From Pseudohoeflea suaedae (GTDB lineage Bacteria > Pseudomonadota > Alphaproteobacteria > Rhizobiales > Rhizobiaceae), in the NCBI RefSeq assembly GCF_004354915.1, contig NZ_SMSI01000003.1, positions 1-64,000 on the forward strand: a DNA stretch of 64,000 nucleotides, written 5' to 3'. Below, piece by piece: positions 35,925 to 46,214 of the stretch (the stretch's first letter is position 1; each line of letters opens with the position of its first letter). The notes beneath the pieces are model-generated. The model saw nothing but the letters and a program-made list of their open reading frames with translations. It did not search any database and had not been told where the DNA came from. The position numbers and the translations under genes were made by a program.

Positions 35925-38525
35925 TTACTGAAGGTCGAGCAGGCGCTCGAGATACTGTTTCTCGATCTCCGGGCTCAACCGGTCGCCGAGACGCTTGCGG
36001 ATGGCGTCGAGAATCTCGCGGGCCCGCTGGATGTCGATCTCGTCGGGCACCTTCACGCGGTTGCCGAAATCGGGGCCGTTGGAGGCGCGTGGCCTGCCCA
36101 GCGGATCGCGATCGTCCGGGCCTGAATTGCCCTGGCCGTAGGGGCCGGGCTGCTGGCCGCTGCCGGGCTGTTGCTGGCCCATGGCCTGCATCATCTGGTT
36201 CATCATGTCCTGGGCGCCCTCGCGCAGCGCCTGGAGCGCTCGGCCCTGGTCGCCGAGGGCATCCCCGGTCTGGCCGCCGCCGAGATTGCCCTCGGCGTCT
36301 CCCATGGCCTCGCCTGCCTCGCCGAAGCCCTCCGAGGGCTGCATGCCCAGCCCTTCGAGCTCCTTCTGCATCTGTTCGAGCTGGTCGCGCAACGCCTGCT
36401 GTTGTTCCTGAAGCTGCTGGAGCAGTTCCTCCATCGAGGGCTGGTCGCCCTGTCCGGGCTGTTGCTCGCCGTCCTGGTTCTGGCCCTGCTGGTTCTGGCC
36501 CTGTTGTTGCTGGCCCTGCTGCTGTTGGCCGTCCTGCGGCGGGCGGCCCGGGCGCCCCTGCTGCTGCTGGTCGAGATTGAAGGTCTCGTTCATCAGCTGC
36601 TGTTGCTGGCGCATCAGTTCGCCGAGCTTGTCCATCTGCTCGCGCATCGGTCCGCCCTGCTGCTGCTGTTGCTGCTGCTGACGACCGGCCTGCAGGTTGT
36701 TCATCATCTGCTGGAGCTGGGAGAGCAGTTCCTGGGCCTGATCGCGGGCCCCTGAACGGGCGAGGTTCTCGATCTGGTCGAGCATGTTGTCGAGATCGCG
36801 CTGGCGCAGCATGTTCTGCGACATCTGGTTCTGCTGGGCCTGCTGGTTGGGCGCCTGACGGGCCAGTTCGCTCAGATAGTCCTGCATGGCTTCACGCAGT
36901 TCGTCCATCAGCCGGGCGATTTCCTCGTCCGAGGCTCCGTTTTCAAGCGCATCGGCGAGCGCCTGCTGGGCGTCGCGCAGCTTGCGGGCGGCGAGCGACA
37001 GATTGCCGTCCTCGATCTGCAGGGCCACGCCCCACATGTAGTCGATCGCCTCACGCAGGTCGGTCTCGCTGCGGGCATTGTCGAGACGTCCGCGCACCGA
37101 CTGGAAGAGGAGGAAGTGGGTCAGGTTCGGGATGGTTTCCTCAGGCGCCAGCGTCAGCGCGTCCTGGAGGTCGAAGATGCGCGGCAGGTTGTGGGCGTCA
37201 AGGGCCAGAAGACCGCGATGCTCGATGATTGCCGCTGCCAGAGGCTCGTTGAACCGGCGGGCGGGCAGGACGGTCTCGATCGTTTCCGAACGGCCTTCCT
37301 GTCCCGCGCCATCGGTCCCGATCAGGGTGATCGCTACCTTCTGGCCGGCAAGCGGATGCTCGGTAAGGTCCTGGCTTGCGGTGGCTTCGCCATCCCTGGC
37401 GCCGCGTCGGGGCAGGGTAAGCTTGTATTCGGGCGGATCATAAAGCGGCACCGCGTTCGGGCCCTGTGCTTCGAGCGGAACGATTTCCGCCCTGGCACCG
37501 ACAACACCGTGGTCGTCGGTGATCGAATAGGCCAGTTCCAGCGCGCCATTTGCGGCCCGGCGGGGTTCGTCAATGAAGGACAGTACCGGCGGTTCATCGG
37601 GCGTGATGGTGATCGGAAAGTCCATCCGGCCACTTGATGTCTCGACGCTCAATGTCCCGTCGGCGCGCGGCTTGTAGGTGAAGACCGTGGAATGGGCCGG
37701 CGAGGTCGTGTCCCCTGTCGCAGTTCCCGGTGCCGTAGGCTCGATCGGAGTTCGCGCGCCGTCGGCTCCGGCATAGGTGATGGTCGCCTTGTCGGGAGCA
37801 GAGCCGACGCGGACGGTGATCTCGCTGCCCTCAACGGCATGAACGGGCGCATCGCCGCGATTGACCTGCCCGGTCAGGAAAACGGGTGCGGCGCTGATGT
37901 AACCGGGGGGAGAAATCCACGCATCGACGCGGATGTCGGCGGCGGTGATGTCGTCGTGCCGGGTGAATGCATCGCTCACCCGTCCCGATGTGCCGGAGAA
38001 GGAATAGCCGAAGGCGGTGACGAGCAGGAGCCCTATCGCCACCCGCAGGCCGAAAGGATCGCGGTCGGGGAGCTGCGAGCGTGGCGTGCCCGTCGAGAGT
38101 GCGTCGATCTGGCTTGCCAGGCGTCGTTGATGCTCGGCCCAGAGCGCGCGGGCGAATGGGTCGTCATTGCCGAGGCGATCGTCCTGGGCGCCGATCGCCT
38201 GGTGCGTGATGCGGTTCTTCTGCTCGATCCGCCGGTCGATGCCGCGTGGATCGGTTCGCGCGATACGCGTGAGCGGCCATATCGAGAGCAGTGCGCCGAA
38301 GCCGAGGATCGCGAGCATCGCGATCCGCGCCCAGTCCGGGACTGCGCGGAAAATGCCGAACCAGGACAATATGAAGAACAGCGCGAGGATGCCGGCGAGA
38401 GGGGCCGCGCGGTAAAGCAGCTGCTCGGCGCCGGCGACTGCGCGCATGCGCCAGCGGGCGCGGGCGATCGCCCGGCCGAGCCTGGTATTGGTCTGGGACT
38501 GTCCGCTACGACGCGGTGCGGGCAT
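35925..38525 (-). CDS. TIGR02302 family (DUF4175) large membrane protein
   Basis: An 866-residue protein found mainly in alphaproteobacteria. Two membrane segments lie at about 42-59 and 66-86 and a third at about 159-176. They are followed by a long beta-rich extracytoplasmic region (to about 420), then helices, and finally a glutamine-rich low-complexity tract at roughly 600-710, including runs of seven Q and repeats of QQQQGQ. The C-terminus ends in a helical, charged segment. The function is unknown, though a peptidoglycan or envelope role has been suggested by context. It lies downstream of lysA. Confidence 0.88.
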   Translation of the reverse strand: MPAPRRSGQSQTNTRLGRAIARARWRMRAVAGAEQLLYRAAPLAGILALFFILSWFGIFRAVPDWARIAMLAILGFGALLSIWPLTRIARTDPRGIDRRIEQKNRITHQAIGAQDDRLGNDDPFARALWAEHQRRLASQIDALSTGTPRSQLPDRDPFGLRVAIGLLLVTAFGYSFSGTSGRVSDAFTRHDDITAADIRVDAWISPPGYISAAPVFLTGQVNRGDAPVHAVEGSEITVRVGSAPDKATITYAGADGARTPIEPTAPGTATGDTTSPAHSTVFTYKPRADGTLSVETSSGRMDFPITITPDEPPVLSFIDEPRRAANGALELAYSITDDHGVVGARAEIVPLEAQGPNAVPLYDPPEYKLTLPRRGARDGEATASQDLTEHPLAGQKVAITLIGTDGAGQEGRSETIETVLPARRFNEPLAAAIIEHRGLLALDAHNLPRIFDLQDALTLAPEETIPNLTHFLLFQSVRGRLDNARSETDLREAIDYMWGVALQIEDGNLSLAARKLRDAQQALADALENGASDEEIARLMDELREAMQDYLSELARQAPNQQAQQNQMSQNMLRQRDLDNMLDQIENLARSGARDQAQELLSQLQQMMNNLQAGRQQQQQQQQGGPMREQMDKLGELMRQQQQLMNETFNLDQQQQGRPGRPPQDGQQQQGQQQQGQNQQGQNQDGEQQPGQGDQPSMEELLQQLQEQQQALRDQLEQMQKELEGLGMQPSEGFGEAGEAMGDAEGNLGGGQTGDALGDQGRALQALREGAQDMMNQMMQAMGQQQPGSGQQPGPYGQGNSGPDDRDPLGRPRASNGPDFGNRVKVPDEIDIQRAREILDAIRKRLGDRLSPEIEKQYLERLLDLQ

Positions 38526-38650
38526 CCGTATCTCCCGTTGCTTCGGGGAAGGATAGCACCCTTTGTGGTCTTGGCGAGGCCTGTGACGAAAAAGTGAGCG
38601 GCTGAAACAGCATTTCATCCGCTCCCGTCAGCTGTGTGGGCGACAGGGGA

Positions 38651-39916
38651 TCAGGCCCAGTCGGGAACCGAATCGAGGGCGATCAGGTCCTCGATCGTCG
38701 GGCGGCGGCGGATTACGTGATACTTGTCGCCGGAAACGAGAACTTCGGGAACGAGCGGCCGCGAATTGTAGGTGCTCGCCTGAACCGCGCCGTAGGCGCC
38801 GGCGGAGCCGACCGCCACGAGGTCGCCGGCCTTGAGCTTGGGAACTTCGCGATCACGTGCCAGATAGTCGCCGCTTTCGCAGACCGGACCGACGATATCG
38901 GCGCGCATCCAGGGCGCGCTGGCGGCCTGAAGCGCCACCGGGCGGATCTCGTGCCAGGCTTCGTAGAGCGTCGGGCGGATGAGATCGTTCATCGCCGCAT
39001 CGACGATGACGAAGGTCTTCTCGCCGCCGTCCTTCACATAGACGACCTCGGAGACGAGGATGCCGGCATTGGCGACGATCAGGCGGCCCGGTTCGAAGAT
39101 CACCTTGGCGCCGATATTGCCCAGATGCCGCTTGATGATCGTCGCATAGGCCGAAGGGTCCGGCGGCAGATCCGAATCATCGCGATAGGGGACGCCCAGG
39201 CCGCCGCCGACATCGATATGGCTGATCTCGTGGCCTTCGGCGCGCAATTCGCCGATCAGCTGGACCATGACGGTCAGCGCATCGTCGAACGGATCGAGCG
39301 CGGTGATCTGGCTGCCGATATGCATATCGATGCCGGTGACCTTGATTCCCTCCAGCTCAGCGGCGCGGCGATAGGCGTGATGCGCGCGGTCGAAGGCGAT
39401 GCCGAACTTGTCTTCCTTCTTGCCTGTCGAGATCTTGGCGTGCGTCTTGGCATCCACATTCGGATTGATGCGGAAGGAGACGTGGGCGATCTTGCCCAGC
39501 GCCAGCGCGCGTGTGTTCAAGACCTCGAGTTCCGGCTCGGATTCGACGTTGAAACAGAAGATGCCGGCTTCAAGCGCGGCGTCGATTTCGCGTGTCGTCT
39601 TGCCGACGCCGGAGAACATGATCTTCTCGGCGGGAATTCCGGCTGCGAGCGCGCGGCGCATTTCGCCTTCGGAAACGACATCGGCGCCCGAACCGAGTTT
39701 GGCGAGCGTCTTCAGCACCGCCTGGTTCGAGTTGGCCTTCATCGCGTAGCAGACCAGAGCATCCATGTCGGCGAACGCGCCGGCGAATACCTTGTAGTGA
39801 CGGGTCAGCGTCGCAGTCGAATAGCAATAAAACGGGGTGCCGACGTCTTCGGCGATCGCGGGTAACGCAACCTCTTCTGCGTGAAGGATGCCATCGCGAT
39901 ATTCGAAATGATTCAC
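38651..39916 (-). CDS. lysA: Diaminopimelate decarboxylase
   Basis: A 421-residue PLP enzyme, the last step of lysine synthesis from meso-diaminopimelate. The PLP lysine K60 lies in CYAMKANSN, SGVGKTTREI and HIDVGGGLGVPY bind the phosphate, and CESGDYLARDR near the C-terminus carries the active-site cysteine. It lies directly downstream of the LptM-like lipoprotein gene (27-base gap), an order shared with other alphaproteobacteria. Confidence 0.96.
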   Translation of the reverse strand: MNHFEYRDGILHAEEVALPAIAEDVGTPFYCYSTATLTRHYKVFAGAFADMDALVCYAMKANSNQAVLKTLAKLGSGADVVSEGEMRRALAAGIPAEKIMFSGVGKTTREIDAALEAGIFCFNVESEPELEVLNTRALALGKIAHVSFRINPNVDAKTHAKISTGKKEDKFGIAFDRAHHAYRRAAELEGIKVTGIDMHIGSQITALDPFDDALTVMVQLIGELRAEGHEISHIDVGGGLGVPYRDDSDLPPDPSAYATIIKRHLGNIGAKVIFEPGRLIVANAGILVSEVVYVKDGGEKTFVIVDAAMNDLIRPTLYEAWHEIRPVALQAASAPWMRADIVGPVCESGDYLARDREVPKLKAGDLVAVGSAGAYGAVQASTYNSRPLVPEVLVSGDKYHVIRRRPTIEDLIALDSVPDWA

Positions 39917-39943
39917 GGTCTTAAAACCTTTGAGAGAACGGGA

Positions 39944-40141
39944 TCAGTCCAGCAGCGGGTCGAGGACGAAGCGACGGTCCTCGACCTCGATGTCCTGGTC
40001 GGTCGTATCCTTGACGCCGGCCCGCTGGGCGGCTTCGGCCTTGGCGAGGCTCGGACGGATCGGGTCGCCCTTGCGACCGCAAGCGGTCAGTGTCAGCGAT
40101 GCCAGCAGTATGAAGAGAACGGTGGTTGCCAGCGTGCGCAT
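39944..40141 (-). CDS. lptM: LptM-like small lipoprotein
   Basis: A 65-residue lipoprotein with signal peptide and lipobox LTACGRKGDP, the typical start of LptM/YifL proteins that assist maturation of the LPS translocon LptD-LptE. The remainder is polar and ends RRFVLDPLLD. Three consecutive ATGs occur (40147, 40144, 40141); the third has the best AGGA spacing. It lies between argH and lysA on the same strand, which supports the assignment because I recall LptM homologues beside lysA in other proteobacteria. Confidence 0.8.
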   Translation of the reverse strand: MRTLATTVLFILLASLTLTACGRKGDPIRPSLAKAEAAQRAGVKDTTDQDIEVEDRRFVLDPLLD

Positions 40142-40239
40142 CATCATCCTGTTATTCCCGGTGCCTGAGTTGGGCCAAAAGTTCGTTTGTCCATAGCGGG
40201 TTTTGAGAATGAACGCACCCTGAAAACCCGCCATGTGGT

Positions 40240-41640
40240 TCAGAGGCGCTTGCGCCAGATGCCGATCTGCTCGCGCACCCGCTCCGGCGCCGTGCCGCCG
40301 TAGCTCTTCCGGCTGGCCACGGAGGCATCCACCGTCAGCACGTCATAGACGGCCTCGGTGATCGCCTCGTTGATGGCCTTGAGATCGTCAAGCGAGAGGC
40401 TTCCGAGATCGACGCCCTTTTCCTCGGCCAGCGCCACGGCGCGCCCGGTGACGTGGTGGGCTTCGCGGAAGGGGAGGCCGGCTTCACGGACAAGCCAGTC
40501 GGCAAGGTCGGTCGCTGTCGAGAAGCCCGAGCCTGCGGCCGCCTTCATCGCGGTAGTGTTGACCGCCAGATCGCGGATCATGCCGGTCATTGCGGCAATG
40601 GAAAGCTCGAGGCTCGCGGCGGCGTCGAAGACCTGTTCCTTGTCTTCCTGCATGTCCTTGGAATAGGCGAGCGGCAAGCCCTTCATCACGGTAAGAAGCG
40701 CGATCAGCGCACCGTTGATGCGGCCGGTCTTGGCGCGGACCAGTTCCGCGGCATCGGGGTTCTTCTTCTGCGGCATGATCGAGGAGCCGGTGGAGAAGGA
40801 ATCCGACAGGCGCACGAAATTGAACTGCGGCGTCGACCAGATCACGATCTCTTCGGCGAGGCGCGACAGGTGCGTGGCGCAGATCGAGGCGATCGAGAGG
40901 AATTCGAGGGCGAAATCGCGGTCGGAAACGGAATCGATCGAATTGCGGGTCGGTTCGCGGAAACCGAGCGCTTCGGCCGTCTTCTTCCGGTCGATGGCAA
41001 AGCCGGTTCCGGCAAGCGCGGCGGCGCCCAGCGGGCTCTCGTCCATGCGCTCGATACAGTCGCGCACGCGCGAGCGGTCACGGCCGAACATCTCGACATA
41101 GGCCATGCAGTGATGCCCGAAGGTCACCGGCTGGGCGGTCTGGAGATGGGTGAAGCCGGGCATGACGTCGTCGGCATGTCTTTCCGCCTTGTCGAGGAAG
41201 GCCTCGATCAGCGAGGTCAGCGCCTTCTCGGTGCGCTGGAGTTCCTCCTTGGTCCAGAGGCGGAAATCGACGGCCACCTGGTCGTTGCGCGAGCGTGCGG
41301 TGTGCAGGCGACCGGCGGCCGGACCGATGAGATCGGAGAGCCGCGCCTCGATGTTCATGTGAATGTCTTCGAGCCGTCGCGAGAATGAAAACTCGCCTTT
41401 TTCGATCTCTTCGCCTATCTGGGTGAGGCCATGAGTGATCTTGTCACAGTCCTCCGACGACAGAATGCCTGTAGTCTCCAGCATAGCCGCATGGGCCAGC
41501 GAACCGCGAATGTCCTGCCGGAAGAGCTTGCGATCGTAATCGATCGATGCGTTGATCTCTTCCATGATCGCATCCGGGCCCGAAGCGAAGCGTCCGCCCC
41601 ACATCTGGTTGGAGGTCTCGTTTTTTGTGTCGTCAGCCAT
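40240..41640 (-). CDS. argH: Argininosuccinate lyase
   Basis: A 466-residue fumarase/aspartase-superfamily enzyme that splits argininosuccinate to arginine and fumarate. The signature [12 protein letters not shown] is present, with the N-terminal [22 protein letters not shown] and TPGFTHLQ-like [11 protein letters not shown]. Length and N-terminus are standard. It leads the argH-lptM-lysA group and is divergent from tlpA across about 20 bases, so the two genes share a very compact control region. Confidence 0.97.
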   Translation of the reverse strand: MADDTKNETSNQMWGGRFASGPDAIMEEINASIDYDRKLFRQDIRGSLAHAAMLETTGILSSEDCDKITHGLTQIGEEIEKGEFSFSRRLEDIHMNIEARLSDLIGPAAGRLHTARSRNDQVAVDFRLWTKEELQRTEKALTSLIEAFLDKAERHADDVMPGFTHLQTAQPVTFGHHCMAYVEMFGRDRSRVRDCIERMDESPLGAAALAGTGFAIDRKKTAEALGFREPTRNSIDSVSDRDFALEFLSIASICATHLSRLAEEIVIWSTPQFNFVRLSDSFSTGSSIMPQKKNPDAAELVRAKTGRINGALIALLTVMKGLPLAYSKDMQEDKEQVFDAAASLELSIAAMTGMIRDLAVNTTAMKAAAGSGFSTATDLADWLVREAGLPFREAHHVTGRAVALAEEKGVDLGSLSLDDLKAINEAITEAVYDVLTVDASVASRKSYGGTAPERVREQIGIWRKRL

Positions 41641-41660
41641 GAAGCGTCCCGGAGTCGCAT

Positions 41661-42359
41661 ATGAGTTCGAATAAGTCCCGCCAGATTTCCACTTCCGTGC
41701 TCGTCGCGATCGCGATGGTGCTGGGAGCGGCTGTCGGAGCGTGGTGGGTATACGGGAAGGGAAGGGTTGCTGGCAATGGAGAAGCCACGCAAACGGTCCA
41801 GACCGAAACGTCCGAGGATGTTAGCCGCTGCGAACTCGCCCAGGACGAAGCCGACGCGCTGAAGCCGCTCGCGAAGGGCGAAATCGCGGCGATGGCCATC
41901 CAGGATCCGGTGCGGGACATGCCGGCTCTTCGTTTCAAGGCCGCCGATGGTCACGATGTCGAGCTCGACGATTTCGCCGGCAAGGCGCTGCTGGTCAATT
42001 TCTGGGCGACATGGTGCGCGCCGTGCCGGGCGGAAATGCCGGCGCTGGCGGAGCTTCAGCGGAATCTCGGAAGCGAGACGTTCATGGTGCTGCCGATCAA
42101 TATCGACACCGGTGAACTCGACAAGCCGAAGGCCTTTCTCGATGAGATCGGCGTGAGCAATCTCGGTCTCTATCACGACGAGACGATGGGCGTGTTCAAC
42201 AAGCTGAAGAACGAAGGTCTGGCCTACGGGCTGCCGGCCACCATGCTCGTCGATACGCAAGGCTGTCTCATCGGCGTGATGAACGGTCCGGCCGAATGGG
42301 CAGGCGGCGACGGCACCAAGCTCATCGAGGAAGTGATCAGGCAGGCGAAGGGAGCCTGA
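41661..42359 (+). CDS. tlpA: Thiol:disulfide interchange protein TlpA
   Basis: A 232-residue membrane-anchored periplasmic thioredoxin. The N-terminal anchor is at about 12-31, the redox motif WCAPC is at 118-122 (C119, C122), and cis-proline lies in GLPATMLVD. Extra cysteines C57 and C257-type pairs seen in rhizobial TlpA are represented here by C57 and the late CLIG cysteine. TlpA reduces copper-chaperone and CcO subunit thiols in cytochrome oxidase assembly. It is divergent from argH, a typical alphaproteobacterial arrangement. Confidence 0.93.
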   Translation: MSSNKSRQISTSVLVAIAMVLGAAVGAWWVYGKGRVAGNGEATQTVQTETSEDVSRCELAQDEADALKPLAKGEIAAMAIQDPVRDMPALRFKAADGHDVELDDFAGKALLVNFWATWCAPCRAEMPALAELQRNLGSETFMVLPINIDTGELDKPKAFLDEIGVSNLGLYHDETMGVFNKLKNEGLAYGLPATMLVDTQGCLIGVMNGPAEWAGGDGTKLIEEVIRQAKGA

Positions 42360-42391
42360 GCTCCCGCCGAGCGTGAGTGGCCGAGGCGGAG

Positions 42392-43273
42392 CTAGCGCGT
42401 GGGGACCGGGGTCTCGCCGCGGTAGTCGTAAAAGCCGCGACCGGATTTGCGGCCCAGCCAGCCAGCCTCGACATATTTCACCAGAAGCGGGCACGGGCGA
42501 TACTTCGAATCCGCCAGGCCGTCATAGAGCACCTGCATGATCGACAGGCAGGTGTCGAGACCGATGAAGTCGGCGAGCTGCAGCGGGCCCATGGGGTGGT
42601 TGGCGCCGAGCTTCATGGCGGTATCGATCGCCTCGACGCTGCCCACACCCTCGTAGAGCGTGTAGATCGCTTCGTTGATCATCGGCAGCAGGATGCGGTT
42701 GACGATGAAGGCGGGAAAATCCTCGGCGACGGTGATCGTCTTGTCGAGACTGTCGATGAAATCGCGCGAGGTCTTGAAGGTTTCCTCTTCGGTGGCGATG
42801 CCGCGCACCAGTTCGACGAGCTTCATCACCGGAACAGGGTTCATGAAGTGGATGCCGATAAAGCGCTCGGCGCGGTCGGTAGCGGCCGCCAGCCGGGTGA
42901 TCGACAGCGACGAGGTATTGGTCGCCAGGATCGCTTCGGGATTGAGGATCGGGCAGAGCTGCTGGTAGATCTTGCGCTTGACCGTCTCGTCCTCGGTTGC
43001 GGCCTCGATCACCATGTCCATGCCGGCGAGGTCCGACATTTCGGTCGCCAGGTGGATGCGCGAGAGGGCCGCATCGCGTTCGGCGTCGGTCGCCTTGCCG
43101 GAAGATACCTGACGGGCGAGGTTGCCGGAAATGTTGGCCTGCATGGTCTGCAGGCTGTCCGGCGAGACGTCGTGGACGTGCACATCATATCCGGCCATGG
43201 CGCAGACATGGGCGATGCCGCCGCCCATCTGACCCGCACCGATAACCCCTACGCTCTTGATCTGCACACTCAT
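42392..43273 (-). CDS. 3-hydroxybutyryl-CoA dehydrogenase
   Basis: A 293-residue enzyme that oxidises or reduces 3-hydroxyacyl-CoA with NAD(P). The dinucleotide motif GAGQMGGG lies at 12-19, and the catalytic histidine-glutamate region FIGIHFMNPVPVMKLVELV is present, as is the C-terminal LGANHPMGPLQLADFIGLD. It serves butanoate, PHB or beta-oxidation metabolism. The start at 43273 fits the family; more upstream codons do not. It lies 122 bases downstream of etfA on the same strand, so it is likely expressed with electron transfer flavoprotein. Confidence 0.94.
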   Translation of the reverse strand: MSVQIKSVGVIGAGQMGGGIAHVCAMAGYDVHVHDVSPDSLQTMQANISGNLARQVSSGKATDAERDAALSRIHLATEMSDLAGMDMVIEAATEDETVKRKIYQQLCPILNPEAILATNTSSLSITRLAAATDRAERFIGIHFMNPVPVMKLVELVRGIATEEETFKTSRDFIDSLDKTITVAEDFPAFIVNRILLPMINEAIYTLYEGVGSVEAIDTAMKLGANHPMGPLQLADFIGLDTCLSIMQVLYDGLADSKYRPCPLLVKYVEAGWLGRKSGRGFYDYRGETPVPTR

Positions 43274-43395
43274 TGAGACGTTCCGTTTCACCTTCGGCGG
43301 ACCCTCGGCCCGCTCTCCCGGCACGAAAATTAAATGGCCGGGAGGAAATCGTCCAGCCCGGCCACGAGAAGTTTATATCTGTAACGCTTCGTGCG

Positions 43396-44325
43396 TCAGA
43401 GAGCCTTTTCAAACTCCGGCAGAGCCTCGAAGAGATCAGCTACAAGGCCATAGTCTGCGACCTGGAAGATCGGCGCATCCTCATCCTTGTTGATGGCGAC
43501 GATGACTTTCGAATCCTTCATCCCGGCGAGGTGCTGGATGGCGCCGGAAATGCCGCAGGCAATGTAGAGCTCCGGGGCGACGACCTTGCCGGTCTGGCCC
43601 ACCTGCCAGTCGTTCGGGGCATAGCCGGCGTCGACCGCGGCACGCGATGCGCCGACTGCGGCGCCGAGCTTGTCGGCCACGGGAAGGATGACTTCCTGGA
43701 ACTTTTCCGACGAGCCGAGGGCGCGGCCGCCAGAGATGATGACCCTGGCCGACGTCAGTTCCGGACGATCGCTCTCGGCGATGGCTTCCTTGACGAATGT
43801 CGACACACCGGGATTGCCGGCGCCGTCGATGGTCTCGACAGATGCCGAGCCGCCGTTGCCGACAGCCGAGAAGGTCGAGGTGCGAACGGTGATCACCTTC
43901 TTGGCGTCGTTCGACTTGACCGTCTGGATGGCGTTTCCGGCATAGATCGGACGCTTGAAGGTGTCGGCCGAAACGACTTCCATGACGTCGGAAATCTGCA
44001 TGACGTCGAGCAGGGCTGCGACGCGCGGCATGACGTTCTTGCCGGCGGAAGTTGCCGGCGCGAGCAGCACGTCGTAACCGTCCGCCAGCTTGACGATCAG
44101 ATCGGCGACCGGCTCGGCCAGTCCATGGGCATAGTCGTCAGCATCGGCGTGGAGCACCTTGGCCACGCCGTCGAGCTTGCCGGCGGCCTGAGCTGCGGAG
44201 CCGGCGCCCTTGCCGGCGACCAGCACGTGGACGTCGCCGCCGATCTTGGCGGCCGCATCGACGGCCTTGGCGGTCTGCTCGGACAGGGTTTCGTTGTCGT
44301 GTTCGGCGAATACGAGAATTGCCAT
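43396..44325 (-). CDS. etfA: Electron transfer flavoprotein subunit alpha
   Basis: A 309-residue FAD-binding subunit. The C-terminal FAD domain shows [57 protein letters not shown] and HLAGM. With EtfB it passes electrons from acyl-CoA dehydrogenases to the quinone pool via ETF:quinone oxidoreductase. The start [10 protein letters not shown] at 44325 is the canonical N-terminus. It follows etfB on the same strand by 73 bases. Confidence 0.96.
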   Translation of the reverse strand: MAILVFAEHDNETLSEQTAKAVDAAAKIGGDVHVLVAGKGAGSAAQAAGKLDGVAKVLHADADDYAHGLAEPVADLIVKLADGYDVLLAPATSAGKNVMPRVAALLDVMQISDVMEVVSADTFKRPIYAGNAIQTVKSNDAKKVITVRTSTFSAVGNGGSASVETIDGAGNPGVSTFVKEAIAESDRPELTSARVIISGGRALGSSEKFQEVILPVADKLGAAVGASRAAVDAGYAPNDWQVGQTGKVVAPELYIACGISGAIQHLAGMKDSKVIVAINKDEDAPIFQVADYGLVADLFEALPEFEKAL

Positions 44326-44398
44326 CTTCGTTCTCCTTGGCGGCATCCCGAGAGCGTGTCGCTCGATCCGGCTGCCGATTGTTTCTACCCTTGGCGCC

Positions 44399-45148
44399 TT
44401 ACAGGACGCCGGCCTCGTTCTTGAGCTTGTCGACGAGCTCGGCGACATCGGCGACCTTGACGCCGGCCTTGCGGCCTTCCGGCTCCTCGGTCTTCAGCAC
44501 TTCGAGCCGCGGCGACACGTCGACGCCGAAATCGGCTGCGGACTTCTTGTCGAGCGGCTTCTTCTTGGCCTTCATGATGTTGGGAAGCGAAGCGTAGCGC
44601 GGCTCGTTGAGGCGAAGGTCGGTGGTGACGATGGCCGGCAGCTTGACCGAAATGGTCTGCAGGCCGCCATCGATCTCGCGGGTGACTTCCGCCTTGCCAT
44701 CGCCGAGTTCGACCTTGGAGGCGAACGTCGCCTGGCCCCACCCGAGAAGTGCGCCCAGCATCTGGCCGGTCTGGTTGGCGTCGTCGTCGATCGCCTGTTT
44801 GCCAAGGATCACGAGCTCGGGCTTCTCCTCGTCAGCCACGGACTTCAGGAGCTTGGCGACGGCCAGCGGCTCGACGGCGCCTTCCGCTTCGATCAGGATG
44901 GCGCGGTCGGCGCCCATCGCGAGTGCGGTGCGGAGCGTTTCCTCTGCCTTGGCCGGCCCGATGGAGACGACGACCACTTCCTCGGCCTTGCCAGCTTCCT
45001 TCAGCCGAAGGGCTTCCTCGACAGCGATCTCGTCGAAGGGGTTCATCGACATCTTGACGTTGGCAAGTTCAACGCCCGAACCATCCGGCTTCACGCGGAT
45101 CTTGACGTTGTAATCGACCACCCGCTTCACGGGGACAAGAATTTTCAT
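44399..45148 (-). CDS. etfB: Electron transfer flavoprotein subunit beta
   Basis: A 249-residue AMP-binding subunit of ETF. It begins [18 protein letters not shown], and shows [39 protein letters not shown] and the docking region near [28 protein letters not shown], all typical. It leads the etfBA operon. A perfect palindrome resembling LiuR/MerR-type operators lies about 140 bases upstream. Confidence 0.97.
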   Translation of the reverse strand: MKILVPVKRVVDYNVKIRVKPDGSGVELANVKMSMNPFDEIAVEEALRLKEAGKAEEVVVVSIGPAKAEETLRTALAMGADRAILIEAEGAVEPLAVAKLLKSVADEEKPELVILGKQAIDDDANQTGQMLGALLGWGQATFASKVELGDGKAEVTREIDGGLQTISVKLPAIVTTDLRLNEPRYASLPNIMKAKKKPLDKKSAADFGVDVSPRLEVLKTEEPEGRKAGVKVADVAELVDKLKNEAGVL

Positions 45149-45285
45149 TGCTGGCTCCTCATTTTCCTTAGTGCCGAGGCGGCAGCCTCATAATGCAAAA
45201 AGTTCGGGCGAAAGGGATAAAGCAAATCCCCGCGAATTCAACCGCGATCGTTTAGCATTGGCTATACAACACGATCTAAATTACG

Positions 45286-45301
45286 TTGACGTAAACGTCA
45301 A
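45286..45301. promoter_or_regulatory. Palindromic operator candidate upstream of etfBA (LiuR-like)
   Basis: TTGACGTAAACGTCAA is a perfect 7+2+7 inverted repeat 138-153 bases upstream of etfB. On the minus strand TTGACG overlaps a possible -35 element with TAGATC 17 bases downstream. As I recall, MerR-family LiuR sites that control branched-chain and fatty acid catabolism genes have this form. The identity of the regulator is inference. Confidence 0.5.
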
Positions 45302-45319
45302 TGCGTCGCGCATCGCCGC

Positions 45320-46141
45320 TCATCGCCCCCAGTGAACAGAATCCTGATCGTTTTTCTGGCCTGTTTGCGGCAGGGCAGGCGGCAAAGGCGGCGGACCCTC
45401 CTCGTGGACCACAGCCCTGGGGCTCTCGATGGTGCGATCGAACAGCGAAACGCCGCGGCGTTTCAGGATGACCACGAGAACAGCGCCGGCGATGATGCCG
45501 CCGATATGGGTCGCCCAGGACACCTGACCGTCGGGATCGGCCAACACCATGTAGAACTGCATCGCTATCCAGAACAGCAGCGGAATGAAAGCCGGCAGCG
45601 GCAGCGGAATGCGGCCCAGGACGAGGATCCAGACGCGGACGCGCGGATGCAGGATGAGATAGGCGGCAACGACACCCGCGACCGCCCCCGAGGCTCCGAT
45701 GAGCGGGCCGTTCGAGGTCGGCAGAACAAGCTGATGGGCGAAGGCGCCGGTCGCCGCGCTGGCGAGATAGAAGAGCAGGAACTTCAGGTGTCCGAGCGCA
45801 TCCTCGACATTGTCGCCGAAGACCCAGAGGAAGAGCATGTTCGACGCCAGGTGCAGAAAATCCGCATGCAGGAAGGCGTAGGTGATGTAGGTGAAGTCCG
45901 CCGGGATGACGACGTATTCCGGAGGCAGGATGGCGACGCCGTTGATCACCGAGGGAATGAAGCCGAAACTGAGATTGGCGACGCGAACCACGCCGTTGGG
46001 GTCTGTCGCCGTGCCGGTCAGCAGGAAAGCGATCACATTGAGGACGATCAACGTCCAGGTCACATATTGCAGCCTGATGTATTTCAGGCCGTTTCCGTCA
46101 TGCAGCGGCACGAACAAGGCGAAATCTCCCCCCAGCTTCAC
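45320..46141 (-). CDS. Rhomboid family intramembrane serine protease
   Basis: A 273-residue polytopic membrane protein. The catalytic serine is S151 in GASGAVAG and the catalytic histidine is H212 in THIGG. The HxxxN segment HLASN (97-101) forms the oxyanion site. About six membrane helices are visible, with a short proline-rich cytoplasmic C-terminus. Substrates are unknown. It is on the same strand as etfB and 172 bases upstream of it, and could be independently transcribed. Confidence 0.93.
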   Translation of the reverse strand: MKLGGDFALFVPLHDGNGLKYIRLQYVTWTLIVLNVIAFLLTGTATDPNGVVRVANLSFGFIPSVINGVAILPPEYVVIPADFTYITYAFLHADFLHLASNMLFLWVFGDNVEDALGHLKFLLFYLASAATGAFAHQLVLPTSNGPLIGASGAVAGVVAAYLILHPRVRVWILVLGRIPLPLPAFIPLLFWIAMQFYMVLADPDGQVSWATHIGGIIAGAVLVVILKRRGVSLFDRTIESPRAVVHEEGPPPLPPALPQTGQKNDQDSVHWGR

Positions 46142-46214
46142 CGGGCAGAGCCGCCCTTCACATCAGATTATCGGGAATGCGGAAGCTTGAGAACCGCCTT
46201 CCGGAAGCGGCCTT

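Noticed and set aside
36380-36700. CRISPR-like or microsatellite repeat array
   Set aside because: The repeats are in frame and encode a Gln-rich tract of the TIGR02302 protein; no regular spacers.
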